From contig NZ_JNZD01000005.1 in the NCBI RefSeq assembly GCF_000725495.1, positions 310,001 to 374,000 of the forward strand: a stretch of 64,000 nucleotides of DNA, given 5' to 3'. The number at the start of each line of letters is the position of its first letter. The stretch's first letter is position 1. Source of the DNA: Streptomyces aureus. GTDB lineage: Bacteria; Actinomycetota; Actinomycetes; Streptomycetales; Streptomycetaceae. The notes under the pieces were generated by a model that was not told the origin of the DNA, did no database searches, and saw only the letters and a program-made list of their open reading frames with translations. Positions 33,449 to 42,831 of this stretch are shown piece by piece. Position numbers and translations under genes: made by a program.

Positions 33449-35974
33449 CTAGCCGCGCGCCTCGGCCCTGTCCCGGCCGGCCGACACGGCGTCCGACTCG
33501 GCGTCAGGTTCGGCGTCCGGCTCGGTGTCCGTTTCTTTGTCCGGCTCGGCGGCGTCCGGTGATGACACGGCGTCGGAGTCCGTGACCGCCTCCGGTGCCG
33601 GGGCGGCATCGGAGCTCGAAGCCGCTGCCGGCGTCACGCCGGACACCTGCCCGGCGTCCGCGACCGGCCCACCGTCGGAGCCTCCGTCCGGGCCTCCATC
33701 CGGTCCTCCGTCCGGACCGCCGCCCGGGGCGGCCTGCGGTGACTCGCCCTCGCTCAGACCGAACCGGTCGTGGAAGCGCCGCAGCGGGCCGGGCGCCCAC
33801 CAGGTGGCCCTGCCCGTCAGCCGCATGACCGCCGGGACCAGCAGGCTGCGGACGACCATCGCGTCCATCAGGACCGCGAGCGCGACGCCCAGTCCGAGCA
33901 TCTTGGTGTTGGCCACCCGGGAGGTGCCGATGGCGACCATCACCACCGCGAGGATGACCGCGGCCGCGGTGATCAGACCGCCGGTGCGCTGGAGCCCGAA
34001 GCGGACCGCCTCCCGGTGGTCGCCGGTGTGGTCGTACTCCTCCTTGATACGGGACAGGAGGAAGACCCCGTAGTCCATGGAGAGACCGAAGGCCACGCAG
34101 AACATCAGGACGGGGAGGGTCGTCTCGATGGAGCCCGAGCTGGTGAAGTCGAGGAGGCCGGAGAGATGGCCGTCCTGGAAGACCCAGACCACCGCGCCGA
34201 ACATGGCGGTCAGGCTGAGCGCGTTGAGCAGGACCGCCTGGAGCGGGATCAGCACGCTGCCGGTCAGCAGGAACACCAGGAACAGGGTGACGATCGCGAT
34301 GAAGGCGGCCGCCCACGGCAGCTTCTCGGCTATCGCGTGCTTGGAGTCGACCAGCACGGCCGCCGTGCCGGTCACCGAGGTGTCGAACGGGGCTTTCTCC
34401 GCGCGCAGTTCGCCCACCAGGCGCTGCGCCCCCTCGTCCACGGCCTCACCCTTGGGCAGCACCGAGAAGTAGGCGGAGTCGCCCTTCACCAGGGGCCCGT
34501 CCACCCGCAGCACCTCGGGCAGGGCCTCGATCCGCTCCTTGTACCCGGCGTACTGGGCCGGGGTGGCGGAGCCCTCGGCCAGAACCTCCAAGGCGCCACC
34601 CGGACTGCCCGGGAAGCCGTCGCGGATGTGCTGCTGGACGACGTGCGACTCGGCGCCCGAGGGCAGCTGCCGGTCGTCGGCGGTGCCGAACTTCACCCCC
34701 ATGAAGGGCAGTCCGAGGACGACGAGGCCGGCGGTGGTGGCCACCGCGAAGAGCGGTGCCCTGCGCATGACGAGGGAGGCCATGCGGCCCCAGACCGCCC
34801 CGCCCTCGGCGGGGGCGGGCCGTCCGCGCCTGAACAGGCGCCGCAGGTCGAGGGAGTTGACCCGCTCGCCCAGGAGCATCAGGGCCGCGGGCAGCAGGAT
34901 CAGGGCGGCGGCCGCGGCGAGCAGCACGACGGCGATGCCAGCGTAGGCGAAGGAGCGCAGGAAGTACTGCGGGAAGACCAGCATCGCGGCCAGCGACACG
35001 GCGACCGTGAGCGAGGAGAAGAGGACGGTCCGGCCCGCGGTGCGCAGGGTGACGCCGATCGCCGCCCGGGGCGTGGCGCCGCCGGCCAGTTCCTCGCGGA
35101 ACCTGCGGACGATGAACAGGGCGTAGTCGATGGCGAGACCGAGGCCGAGGGCCGTGGTCAGGTTCATCGCGAAGACCGAGACGTCCGTGACCTCGGTGAG
35201 CCCCCGCAGGACGGCGTTGGTGCCGAGGATCGCGACGATCCCGACGCCGAGCGGGAGCAGGGCCGCGACGGCGCTCCCGAAGACCATGACGAGCAGCAGG
35301 AGCGTCACCGGGAGGGCGATCATCTCGGCCCGGGTGAGGTCTTCCTTGATGGTCGTCTGCATCTCGTGCCGCACGGCGATCGGTCCGCCGACCTCGACCT
35401 CGACGGGACCGCTCTTCCCGCGGAAGGAGGGGGCGATGCGGTCCAGGGTGCGGGCCGCGGCAGTCTCGTCGCCGGTGATCCGGGCGGCGATCAGCGCTTC
35501 GTGGCCGTCGCTCGCCTTCAGCGCCGGTGCGCCCGTCTGCCAGTAGGAGCCGACGCCGGTGACGCCGTGCTCGGACGCCAGCTTCGCGGCGATCCGCCGG
35601 GCCTCGGCGGCGACGGCGGGGTCGTCGACCGAGGCCCTGCCCGCGTCGAGCAGGAGCAGCAGGTTGGGCTGCGAGGCGGGGAACTCCCGCTCCAGCGCCT
35701 TCGTGGCGTACGTGGACTGCGCGGTCGGGTCCTCCCAGCCGCCGCTGCCCAGCCGGTCCGCCACCCCGCTGCCCGCGACCACCGCGAGTGCGGTCAGCAG
35801 GAGGGCGACGAGCAGGGAGAGCCGCGGCCGCGCGGTCACGAACCGGGTCCATCCCCCGAGGCGGACCCCCTCGTCCGCGCCCCCGCCCGGGTCCGCGGCA
35901 ACGCCCCGGACCTCGCTCTCGCCCCCGCGGGGCCTCGCCCCGGGCCCGTCGTCCGCGCCGTCGACTTCGGACAT
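33449..35974 (-). CDS. MMPL/RND-family transporter
   Basis: 841-residue transporter with 12 predicted helices in two repeats. Each half has an extracellular loop (first with GSGGWEDPTAQSTYATKALE, the MMPL opening motif) and the helix motif GLGLAIDYALFIVRRFREEL / FGLSMDYGVFLLSRIKEEYD, whose Asp-Tyr pairs relay protons. It exports lipids or hydrophobic compounds. The C-terminal ~120 residues are hydrophilic with GPDGGPDGGPDGG and alternating Asp/Ala/Glu runs. ATG at 35974 follows GAGGGGA; the open frame before it lies in the operator region. Divergent from a TetR regulator that probably controls it. Confidence 0.9.
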   Translation of the reverse strand: MSEVDGADDGPGARPRGGESEVRGVAADPGGGADEGVRLGGWTRFVTARPRLSLLVALLLTALAVVAGSGVADRLGSGGWEDPTAQSTYATKALEREFPASQPNLLLLLDAGRASVDDPAVAAEARRIAAKLASEHGVTGVGSYWQTGAPALKASDGHEALIAARITGDETAAARTLDRIAPSFRGKSGPVEVEVGGPIAVRHEMQTTIKEDLTRAEMIALPVTLLLLVMVFGSAVAALLPLGVGIVAILGTNAVLRGLTEVTDVSVFAMNLTTALGLGLAIDYALFIVRRFREELAGGATPRAAIGVTLRTAGRTVLFSSLTVAVSLAAMLVFPQYFLRSFAYAGIAVVLLAAAAALILLPAALMLLGERVNSLDLRRLFRRGRPAPAEGGAVWGRMASLVMRRAPLFAVATTAGLVVLGLPFMGVKFGTADDRQLPSGAESHVVQQHIRDGFPGSPGGALEVLAEGSATPAQYAGYKERIEALPEVLRVDGPLVKGDSAYFSVLPKGEAVDEGAQRLVGELRAEKAPFDTSVTGTAAVLVDSKHAIAEKLPWAAAFIAIVTLFLVFLLTGSVLIPLQAVLLNALSLTAMFGAVVWVFQDGHLSGLLDFTSSGSIETTLPVLMFCVAFGLSMDYGVFLLSRIKEEYDHTGDHREAVRFGLQRTGGLITAAAVILAVVMVAIGTSRVANTKMLGLGVALAVLMDAMVVRSLLVPAVMRLTGRATWWAPGPLRRFHDRFGLSEGESPQAAPGGGPDGGPDGGPDGGSDGGPVADAGQVSGVTPAAASSSDAAPAPEAVTDSDAVSSPDAAEPDKETDTEPDAEPDAESDAVSAGRDRAEARG

Positions 35975-36048
35975 GATGCGGTGTCCCCTCACCGTGACCC
36001 GATGACCCGCGTCCGTGCAGGCATCATGGATCGCCCATTGCCATAGAC

Positions 36049-36109
36049 TGGCAAACACGAGACGTCGCTCGCGTTTTTCAAGAATGCGAGTGACCGCTCG
36101 TGTTTGTCA
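36049..36109. promoter_or_regulatory. Nested palindromes, probable TetR operator between mmpL and tetR genes
   Basis: Outer arms tggcaaacacgag (36049-36061) and ctcgtgtttgtca (36097-36109) match as an inverted repeat at 12 of 13 bases. Inside lies a 23-base imperfect palindrome with ends ctcgc/gcgag (36068-36090). Its position in the divergent promoter fits autoregulated TetR control. Confidence 0.7.
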
Positions 36110-36137
36110 ATCGCGTCCCGAGAAGCTGGGGATCACC

Positions 36138-36812
36138 GTGCCCGAGAAGCAGCAGACGGAGGAGCCGTCGGAGCGAGCGCCGCAGACCGAGGAGAGACCG
36201 CGCCGCCGCCAGGCCCGCGGTGAACGCAGGGTCGCCCAGCTCCTGGAGGCGGCCGCCTCGGTGTTCTGCCGGACCGGCTACACCGCGGCGAGCACCAACG
36301 CCATCGCCCGCGAGGCCGGCGTCTCACCCGGCACGCTCTACCAGTTCTTCCCGAACAAGGAGGCCATCGCGGTCGGCCTCAGCGACCAGCTGCTCGACCA
36401 CTGGGCCCAGTCGCACGGGCAGGCGCTCGCCCGCGAGAACGCGGACCTCCCGCTGGACCGGATGCTCGACGCGGTCCTCGACCCGCTGATCGAGTTCAAC
36501 GTCGAGAACCCGTCCTTCGCCGTCCTGATGCACGGGGCCGACACCCCGGGCGTGATCGTCGAGGAGATCGGCACGCTGCACGGCACCATGCTCGCCCGCG
36601 TCGAGGAGATGATCGAGGCCCGCCTGCCCGGCCTTCCCGCGGACGAGCGCACCCGCACCGCGAACATGGCGGTCCACCTGTTCAAGGCCGGCCTCACCCT
36701 GGTCATGTCCCACGAGGGCGCCGAACGGGACGCGTACATCGCGGAGCTGAAGACGGTCATGCACCGCTACCTCGAGCCCCTGCTCGCCGGACGGGCCCAC
36801 GCCGACCGCTGA
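36138..36812 (+). CDS. TetR-family transcriptional regulator
   Basis: 224-residue regulator. The N-terminal TetR HTH is clear: LLEAAASVFCRTGYTAASTN, AIAREAGVSPGTLYQFFPNK, EAIAVGLSD. The C-terminal helical domain should bind a ligand and dimerise. GTG at 36138 has GGGGAT upstream; the charged, Gln/Arg-rich head (PEKQQTEEPSERAPQTEERP) precedes the HTH. Divergent from the MMPL transporter with palindromes between, so it most likely represses that exporter and itself. Confidence 0.9.
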   Translation: MPEKQQTEEPSERAPQTEERPRRRQARGERRVAQLLEAAASVFCRTGYTAASTNAIAREAGVSPGTLYQFFPNKEAIAVGLSDQLLDHWAQSHGQALARENADLPLDRMLDAVLDPLIEFNVENPSFAVLMHGADTPGVIVEEIGTLHGTMLARVEEMIEARLPGLPADERTRTANMAVHLFKAGLTLVMSHEGAERDAYIAELKTVMHRYLEPLLAGRAHADR

Positions 36813-37033
36813 GCCCCCGCGAACCCCGGGCCGCGCCACTCCGCTCCCCCGGGCACCAGCGCTCCGCACCCCGACATCGGGGACACATGCCATAAGGTTC
36901 GGACAAATCGATCGGCGATCCGCGGTATCGGTCCGTCCGCGCGCCCCGGTGCCGCACACCGGAGGCCGCCCCGGCGCACCCGTGACGCGGGTCCCCCGTC
37001 CGAGCCCGCGGGGCCGCCCCGAGGGACAGAGGG

Positions 37034-37990
37034 ATGGCCGTGACGCAGAACCAGCCGCCCGGCCCGCCCCGGGCCCGTATCCCCGGACCGCAGCAGCCCC
37101 CGCCGCCGTACCCCCGGATCCCCGCCGGCCTCTGGCGGCGCTGCCTGGTCACGGGCCTCGCCCTCTGGACGACGGCCGCGGTCGCCACCTACGTCACGGG
37201 CGGAGTCGCCCCGCTCCCGGCCCTGATCCTGCTCGGCAGCTTCCTCGTCCCCGTCACCTTCCTTCTCTGGGCGTACGAACACCACGGCCGCGCCCTGGGC
37301 CCGCTGCCGCTCCTCGGCTGCTTCCTGGCCGGCGGCACCCTGGGCGCGCTCGGCACCTGGGTGACGGAGCACCAGCTGGCGCACCCGTCCCTGTGGACCT
37401 ACCTCGGCACCGGGCCGGCCGAGGAGGCGGTGAAGCTCGGCGCACTGGTCCACGTACTGCGCCGGCAGCCCCGGATCCGCGGACCCCGGGCCGGTCTGCT
37501 GCTCGGCGCGGCGCTCGGCTTCGGCTTCGCGGCCCTGGAGGGCGCGGGCCATGCCTTCGACGCGGCCGTGGCGCTGCGGGAAGTCGACCTGCGCACACTC
37601 CTGGAGACGGAGGTCCTGCGCGGCGCGCTCACCCCGTTCGGACACGGGCTGTGGACGGCCGTCATCGGCGCGGCCCTGCTGGCGCGGCGCCGCCCCGACG
37701 GACGCTTCCGCCCTTCGGCCCGGCTGGCCGGCGCCTGCCTCGGCGCCTCGGTGCTGCACGCCCTGTGGGACTCCACGCACGGGATCGCGCTGTGGCTGGT
37801 GGCCCGGCTCACCCGCGCCGGAATCGACGGGACCCTGTTCACGCCGGGCCGGCTGCCGCGGCCCACCGGCGGCCAGGACCACCTCCTCACCCTGCTCTCG
37901 GTGAGCGGACTGGTCCTCGTGATCCTCGTGGGAGCGGTCTGGGCACGCTCGCTGGCCCACCGTGACCCCGCTTGGAGAAATACCCCCTAG
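37034..37990 (+). CDS. PrsW-family intramembrane metalloprotease
   Basis: 318-residue membrane protein with about eight to nine helices. PrsW active-site motifs are present: LGTGPAEEAVKLGALVHVLR (the E-E-x-x-K motif), GFGFAALEGAGHAFDAAV and FGHGLWTAVIGAALLARR, the last with a metal-binding His. PrsW proteases cut anti-sigma factors in other bacteria; the substrate here is unknown. The N-terminus is Pro-rich (PPGPPRARIPGPQQPPPPYP). ATG at 37034 follows AGAGGG. Its stop codon lies within the copper operator of the next operon. Confidence 0.88.
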   Translation: MAVTQNQPPGPPRARIPGPQQPPPPYPRIPAGLWRRCLVTGLALWTTAAVATYVTGGVAPLPALILLGSFLVPVTFLLWAYEHHGRALGPLPLLGCFLAGGTLGALGTWVTEHQLAHPSLWTYLGTGPAEEAVKLGALVHVLRRQPRIRGPRAGLLLGAALGFGFAALEGAGHAFDAAVALREVDLRTLLETEVLRGALTPFGHGLWTAVIGAALLARRRPDGRFRPSARLAGACLGASVLHALWDSTHGIALWLVARLTRAGIDGTLFTPGRLPRPTGGQDHLLTLLSVSGLVLVILVGAVWARSLAHRDPAWRNTP

Positions 37991-37999
37991 GGGTATAAC
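37972..37999 (+). promoter_or_regulatory. copZA promoter with CsoR-type copper operator
   Basis: TTGGAG (37972-37977), 16-base spacer and TATAAC (37994-37999). The near-perfect palindrome ataccccctaggggtat (37980-37996) fills the spacer, matching the CsoR copper-repressor site. The PrsW stop codon (37988-37990) lies inside it. Confidence 0.82.
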
Positions 38000-38085
38000 G
38001 TGGTGACCATCGGGGGGAACCCTGGACTCACAGGGATCCCTCCCGTACACGCACATCCCAGAACGCCTCGACGAGGAGTAACGCC

Positions 38086-38325
38086 ATGACCGCCCAGACC
38101 GGCACCCCGGGTTCCGTGACCACCGTCTACCAGGTGAGCGGCATGAGCTGCGGACACTGCGAAGGCTCCGTCAGCGGCGAGATCTCCGCGATCCCGGGCG
38201 TCAGCTCGGTGAAGGCCGTCGCCTCGACCGGCGAGGTCACCGTCGTCTCCGTGTCCGCGCTCGACGAGAGCGCCGTGCGCGCGGCCGTGGACGAGGCGGG
38301 CTTCGAGCTCGTCGGCCAGGCCTGA
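38086..38325 (+). CDS. copZ: Copper chaperone (heavy-metal-associated domain)
   Basis: 79-residue HMA protein that binds Cu(I) and hands it to the P-type ATPase. The metal motif is [12 protein letters not shown] (Met-x-Cys-x-x-Cys), followed by the typical [20 protein letters not shown] ferredoxin-like strand-helix pattern. ATG at 38086 follows GAGGAG. First gene behind the CsoR-type operator, 91 bases before copA. Confidence 0.93.
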   Translation: MTAQTGTPGSVTTVYQVSGMSCGHCEGSVSGEISAIPGVSSVKAVASTGEVTVVSVSALDESAVRAAVDEAGFELVGQA

Positions 38326-38416
38326 TCGGGACCCGGCAGCTCTCCTTCTTCGCCCGGGCCGTTCCGACCGGCTGATACCGGCTCCGCGCGGCCCGGCCCC
38401 TTCCTGGAGCCGCACC

Positions 38417-40660
38417 ATGACCACCGCAGCACCCGAGACGCCGATAGGCACCACCTCGGAGATCGAGCTCTCCATCGGCGGGATGACCTGCGCCTCCTGC
38501 GCGGCCCGCGTCGAGAAGAAGCTCAACCGCATGGACGGCGTCACCGCCACCGTGAACTTCGCGACGGAGAAGGCGAAGGTCTCGTACCCCGCGGGGGTAC
38601 AGGTCGCCGATCTGATCGCCACCGTGGTGAAGACGGGCTACACCGCCGAGGAGCCCCCGCCGCCCGCGCCGCCCGAGGAGGAGGCGCCCGCCGCCGAGGA
38701 CGATCCCGAGACGGCCGCGCTGCGCGAGCGGCTGACCGTCTCCGCAGTGCTCGCCCTGCCCGTGGTCCTCCTGTCGATGATCCCGGCCCTCCAGTTCGAC
38801 AACTGGCAGTGGCTCTCGCTGACGCTCGCCGCACCCGTCGTGGTCTGGGGCGGACTGCCCTTCCACCGGGCCGCCGCGACGAACGCGCGGCACGGCGCGG
38901 CCACCATGGACACCCTGGTCTCGGTCGGCACCCTCGCCGCGTTCGGCTGGTCGCTGTGGGCCCTCTTCTTCGGCGACGCGGGGATGCCGGGCATGCGGCA
39001 CGGCTTCGAGTTCACCGTCTCCCGCACGGACGGGGCCTCCACGCTCTATCTGGAGGTCGCCGCCGGCGTCGTGGCCCTCATCCTGCTCGGCCGCTTCCTG
39101 GAGGCCCGTTCCAAGCGGCGCGCCGGAGCGGCGCTGCGGGCGCTGCTGGAGCTCGGCGCCAAGGACGTCGCCGTCCTGCGGGACGGCCGCGAGGTCCGTC
39201 TGCCCGTGGCCCGACTGGCGGTCGGCGACCGCTTCGTCGTCAGGCCCGGCGAGAAGATCGCCACGGACGGGACCGTCGTCGAGGGCACCTCGGCCGTGGA
39301 CGCCTCCATGCTGACCGGCGAATCGGTGCCGGTGGACGTGACCGTCGGCGACTTCGTGACCGGTGCGACCGTGAACGCCGGGGGCCGGCTCGTCGTCGAG
39401 GCCACCCGGATCGGAGCGGACACCCAGCTCGCGCGGATGGGCCGGCTCGTGGAGGACGCACAGAACGGCAAGGCCGAGGTACAGCGGCTCGCCGACCGGA
39501 TCTCCGGGGTCTTCGTGCCCGTCGTCCTGCTCCTCGCGCTCGGCACCTTCGCGGTGTGGATCACGGTCACCGGGGACACGGCCGCGGCCTTCACCGCCGC
39601 CGTCGCGGTACTGATCATCGCCTGCCCCTGCGCGCTCGGCCTCGCCACCCCGACCGCCCTGATGGTCGGCACCGGCCGCGGCGCCCAGCTGGGCATCCTG
39701 ATCAAGGGGCCCGAGGTCCTGGAGTCCACCCGCCGCGTCGACACCGTCGTCCTGGACAAGACCGGCACGGTGACGACGGGCCGCATGAGCCTGCACGAGG
39801 TCTACGTCGCCGAGGGTGCGGCCCGTGAAGACGTCCTGCGGCTCGCAGGAGCCCTGGAACACGCCTCCGAGCATCCCGTTGCCCGAGCGATCGCGGCAGG
39901 CGCTCAGGAGCGCGCAGGGGGCCTTCCCGCGGTGGAGCACTTCGAGAACGTGCCCGGGCGGGGCGTCCGCGGGCGGGTGGAGGGCCGCGAGGTCACCGTC
40001 GGCCGGTTCCCGGGCGCGCTCCCCGCATCGCTTGCGGACGCGAAGAACGCGGCCGAGGCGGCGGGCCGTACGGCCGTCGTGGTGGCCCTGGACGGCACGG
40101 CGGCGGGCGTCCTGGCCGTCGCGGACACGGTCAAGGAGACGAGCGCCGAGGCCGTGCGGGAACTGCGGGCCCTCGGGCTCACCCCGATGCTGCTGACCGG
40201 GGACAACCGGGCGGTCGCCGAGGCCGTGGCGCGGGAGGTCGGCATCGGCGCCGAGCACGTGATCGCCGAGGTGCTGCCCGAGGACAAGGTCGCCGTGGTC
40301 GAACGGCTGCGGAGCGAGGGGCGGACCGTCGCGATGGTCGGCGACGGGGTGAACGACGCGGCGGCGCTCGCGACCGCCGATCTGGGCCTCGCGATGGGCA
40401 CGGGAACCGACGCGGCGATCGAGGCGGGCGACCTGACGCTGGTGCGCGGCGATCTGCGGGTGGCCGCGGACGCGATCCGGCTGGCCCGCGCGACCCTGTC
40501 GACGATCAAGGGAAACCTGGTCTGGGCCTTCGGCTACAACGTGGCGGCGCTTCCACTGGCCGCCGCCGGGCTCCTGAATCCCATGATCGCGGGAGCCGCG
40601 ATGGCTTTCTCGTCCGTCTTCGTGGTCACGAACAGCCTTCGACTGAGAGCATTCGCGTGA
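38417..40660 (+). CDS. copA: Copper-exporting P1B-type ATPase
   Basis: 747-residue heavy-metal ATPase that exports Cu(I) using ATP. One N-terminal HMA domain ([20 protein letters not shown], residues ~17-80), eight helices with the transport motif [15 protein letters not shown], phosphorylation loop [14 protein letters not shown] motif in [16 protein letters not shown], and hinge [20 protein letters not shown]. The CPC with the Asn/Tyr helix-7 ([18 protein letters not shown]) is the P1B-1 copper type. Downstream of copZ and induced with it. Confidence 0.95.
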   Translation: MTTAAPETPIGTTSEIELSIGGMTCASCAARVEKKLNRMDGVTATVNFATEKAKVSYPAGVQVADLIATVVKTGYTAEEPPPPAPPEEEAPAAEDDPETAALRERLTVSAVLALPVVLLSMIPALQFDNWQWLSLTLAAPVVVWGGLPFHRAAATNARHGAATMDTLVSVGTLAAFGWSLWALFFGDAGMPGMRHGFEFTVSRTDGASTLYLEVAAGVVALILLGRFLEARSKRRAGAALRALLELGAKDVAVLRDGREVRLPVARLAVGDRFVVRPGEKIATDGTVVEGTSAVDASMLTGESVPVDVTVGDFVTGATVNAGGRLVVEATRIGADTQLARMGRLVEDAQNGKAEVQRLADRISGVFVPVVLLLALGTFAVWITVTGDTAAAFTAAVAVLIIACPCALGLATPTALMVGTGRGAQLGILIKGPEVLESTRRVDTVVLDKTGTVTTGRMSLHEVYVAEGAAREDVLRLAGALEHASEHPVARAIAAGAQERAGGLPAVEHFENVPGRGVRGRVEGREVTVGRFPGALPASLADAKNAAEAAGRTAVVVALDGTAAGVLAVADTVKETSAEAVRELRALGLTPMLLTGDNRAVAEAVAREVGIGAEHVIAEVLPEDKVAVVERLRSEGRTVAMVGDGVNDAAALATADLGLAMGTGTDAAIEAGDLTLVRGDLRVAADAIRLARATLSTIKGNLVWAFGYNVAALPLAAAGLLNPMIAGAAMAFSSVFVVTNSLRLRAFA

Positions 40661-41121
40661 CGACAGACCATGAGTCCCCCTAGAGTCCAACGAGAGCCTC
40701 ACATAAGCTCTTCACAAGGCTCGCGCATCTTCCTTACGCTTGGTCCTCGATTCCCATATCGGGGCTCTTGCCTATCTTCAGGACATATGCAAGAGATCCA
40801 GATCACAGTGATGTGAACGTAACCACCGAAGGGGTTCGTCAGTCTAAGTTGGCGATGTCAGAAGCGTCTTGGGGGGCGCGACTGGCATCTGGGGATGTCT
40901 TGGGGGACGTTCCCGGAAATTGCGTCGCCGGGGCACGTACTGCGGGGAGCTTTGAGCGGCCCTCCCGATCCGTACGCGTCCCGGCAGATCGCACCGCACC
41001 ACCGAGTACCGGGTGAGTCCGCTCGCCCGGTCCGCCGCCGGCCCGTGCCGGCACACAGCGATTCAGGCGCTGTCCACAGTCGCCCGGCCGGATCCCGTGG
41101 GGGGAATCCGTACCGGGACAA
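40661..41121. other. Low-GC intergenic region after copA
   Basis: About 460 bases, AT-richer than the rest, ending at the terminator below. An 82-codon open frame (40768-41016) is present but has poor third-position GC and no family resemblance, so I do not call it. The frame segment QSKLAMSEASWGARLASGDV could be the remnant or leader of a larger gene. Purpose unknown. Confidence 0.5.
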
Positions 41122-41174
41122 GGAAAGCGCCCTGACTACCGGCCCGTGGGGGGACCAGTAGCAGGGCGCTTTCC
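41122..41174. terminator. Terminator after citrate synthase
   Basis: ggaaagcgccctg (41122-41134) and cagggcgctttcc (41162-41174) form a 13-bp stem. On the plus strand it is followed by gtttgt, and it can serve transcripts from both sides. Confidence 0.8.
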
Positions 41175-41256
41175 GTTTGTCCGCGTCCACCCGTCCAGGG
41201 GTGCACCGGATGCACCGGGCCCCGCGTGCGGAGCCCGGTGGTGGTGTGTGCGTGCC

Positions 41257-42546
41257 TCAGCGGGCCTCGACCGGCACGAAGTCGCGCTCGACGACACCCG
41301 TGTAGATCTGGCGCGGGCGGCCGATGCGGGAGCCGGGCTCCTTGATCATCTCGTGCCACTGGGCGATCCAGCCCGGCAGACGGCCGAGGGCGAACAGGAC
41401 CGTGAACATCTCGGTCGGGAAGCCCATGGCGCGGTAGATCAGGCCGGTGTAGAAGTCGACGTTCGGGTAGAGGTTGCGCGCGACGAAGTACTCGTCGGAG
41501 AGCGCGTGCTCCTCCAGCTTGAGGGCGATGTCCAGCAGCTCGTCGGACTTGCCGAGGGCCGAGAGGACGTCGTGCGCGGCGGCCTTGATGATCTTCGCGC
41601 GCGGGTCGAAGGACTTGTACACCCGGTGGCCGAAGCCCATCAGGCGGACGCCGTCCTCCTTGTTCTTCACCTTGCGGATGAAGGAGTCGACGTCGCCGCC
41701 GTTGGCCTGGATGCCTTCCAGCATCTCCAGGACGGACTGGTTGGCGCCGCCGTGCAGCGGGCCCCACAGGGCGGAGATGCCGGCGGAGATCGAGGCGAAC
41801 ATGTTCGCCTGCGAGGAGCCGACCAGACGCACGGTGGAGGTCGAACAGTTCTGCTCGTGGTCCGCGTGCAGGATCAGGAGCTTGTCGAGCGCGGAGACGA
41901 CGACCGGGTCGAGCTCGTAGTCCTGGGCGGGGACCGAGAAGGTCATGCGCAGGAAGTTCTCGACGTAGCTGAGGTCGTTGCGCGGGTAGACGAAGGGGTG
42001 GCCGACCGACTTCTTGTACGCGTAGGCCGCGATCGTCGGAAGCTTGGCGAGCAGCCGGATGGTGGAGAGGTTGCGCTGCTTCTCGTCGAACGGGTTGTGG
42101 CTGTCCTGGTAGAAGGTCGACAGCGCCGAGACGACCGAGGAGAGCATCGCCATCGGGTGGGCGTCGCGCGGGAAGCCGCGGTAGAAGTTCTTGACGTCCT
42201 CGTGCAGCAGGGTGTGCTGCGTGATCTCGTTCTTGAAGGTGGAGAGCTCGTCGACGTTCGGGAGCTCGCCGTTGATCAGCAGGTAGGCCACCTCCAGGAA
42301 GGTGGACCGCTCGGCCAGCTGCTCGATCGGGTAGCCGCGGTAGCGGAGGATGCCCTGCTCACCGTCGAGATAGGTGATCGCGGATTTATACGCGGCGGTG
42401 TTGCCGTACCCGCTGTCCAGCGTCACCAGACCGGTCTGGGCGCGGAGCTTGCCGATGTCGAAGCCCTTGTCGCCGACGGTGCTGTCGATCACCGGGTAGG
42501 TGTACTCGCCATCGCCGAACCGCAGTACTACAGAGTTGTCGCTCAC
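41257..42546 (-). CDS. gltA: Citrate synthase (type II, hexameric-like)
   Basis: 429-residue citrate synthase that condenses acetyl-CoA and oxaloacetate at entry to the TCA cycle. Conserved regions: LTYLDGEQG-like ITYLDGEQGILRYRGYPIEQ, HADHEQNCSTSTVRLVGSSQ (His and Asn of the active site), ALWGPLHGGANQSVLEML (His), MGFGHRVYKSFDPRAKI (Arg, Asp). Length and the N-terminal beta-domain match Gram-negative/actinobacterial type II enzymes. GTG at 42546 follows GAGGGA; further upstream codons are not credible. Known as citA in S. coelicolor. Confidence 0.95.
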   Translation of the reverse strand: MSDNSVVLRFGDGEYTYPVIDSTVGDKGFDIGKLRAQTGLVTLDSGYGNTAAYKSAITYLDGEQGILRYRGYPIEQLAERSTFLEVAYLLINGELPNVDELSTFKNEITQHTLLHEDVKNFYRGFPRDAHPMAMLSSVVSALSTFYQDSHNPFDEKQRNLSTIRLLAKLPTIAAYAYKKSVGHPFVYPRNDLSYVENFLRMTFSVPAQDYELDPVVVSALDKLLILHADHEQNCSTSTVRLVGSSQANMFASISAGISALWGPLHGGANQSVLEMLEGIQANGGDVDSFIRKVKNKEDGVRLMGFGHRVYKSFDPRAKIIKAAAHDVLSALGKSDELLDIALKLEEHALSDEYFVARNLYPNVDFYTGLIYRAMGFPTEMFTVLFALGRLPGWIAQWHEMIKEPGSRIGRPRQIYTGVVERDFVPVEAR

Positions 42547-42831
42547 GTCATCCCTCACCGACGTTGTGCCTCTTCTTCGAGGTGCCCTGACTGTCTCTAC
42601 CATCCCCCATTTGGCCCTGGAGAGTGCACTCGGGGTCGGCCATTGGGCCCATTGGCGGCACTCAGTGCCGTCAATCTGCTCATCCTGCCCCGTTCGTCGC
42701 TGAACCGGAAGAGCTCTGTGACCTTCATGACTCGTTTGATCGATCATTTTTTGCGATGACCCTCGCCCGGCGCCCGAAAGGCCCCCTTCGGGCATCGGAC
42801 GGGCCCCCGCGCCCCGGCGGGAGGCGGTCGT

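Noticed and set aside
40768..41016. 82-codon gene after copA
   Set aside because: Poor third-position GC, no ribosome-binding site, and no recognisable family.
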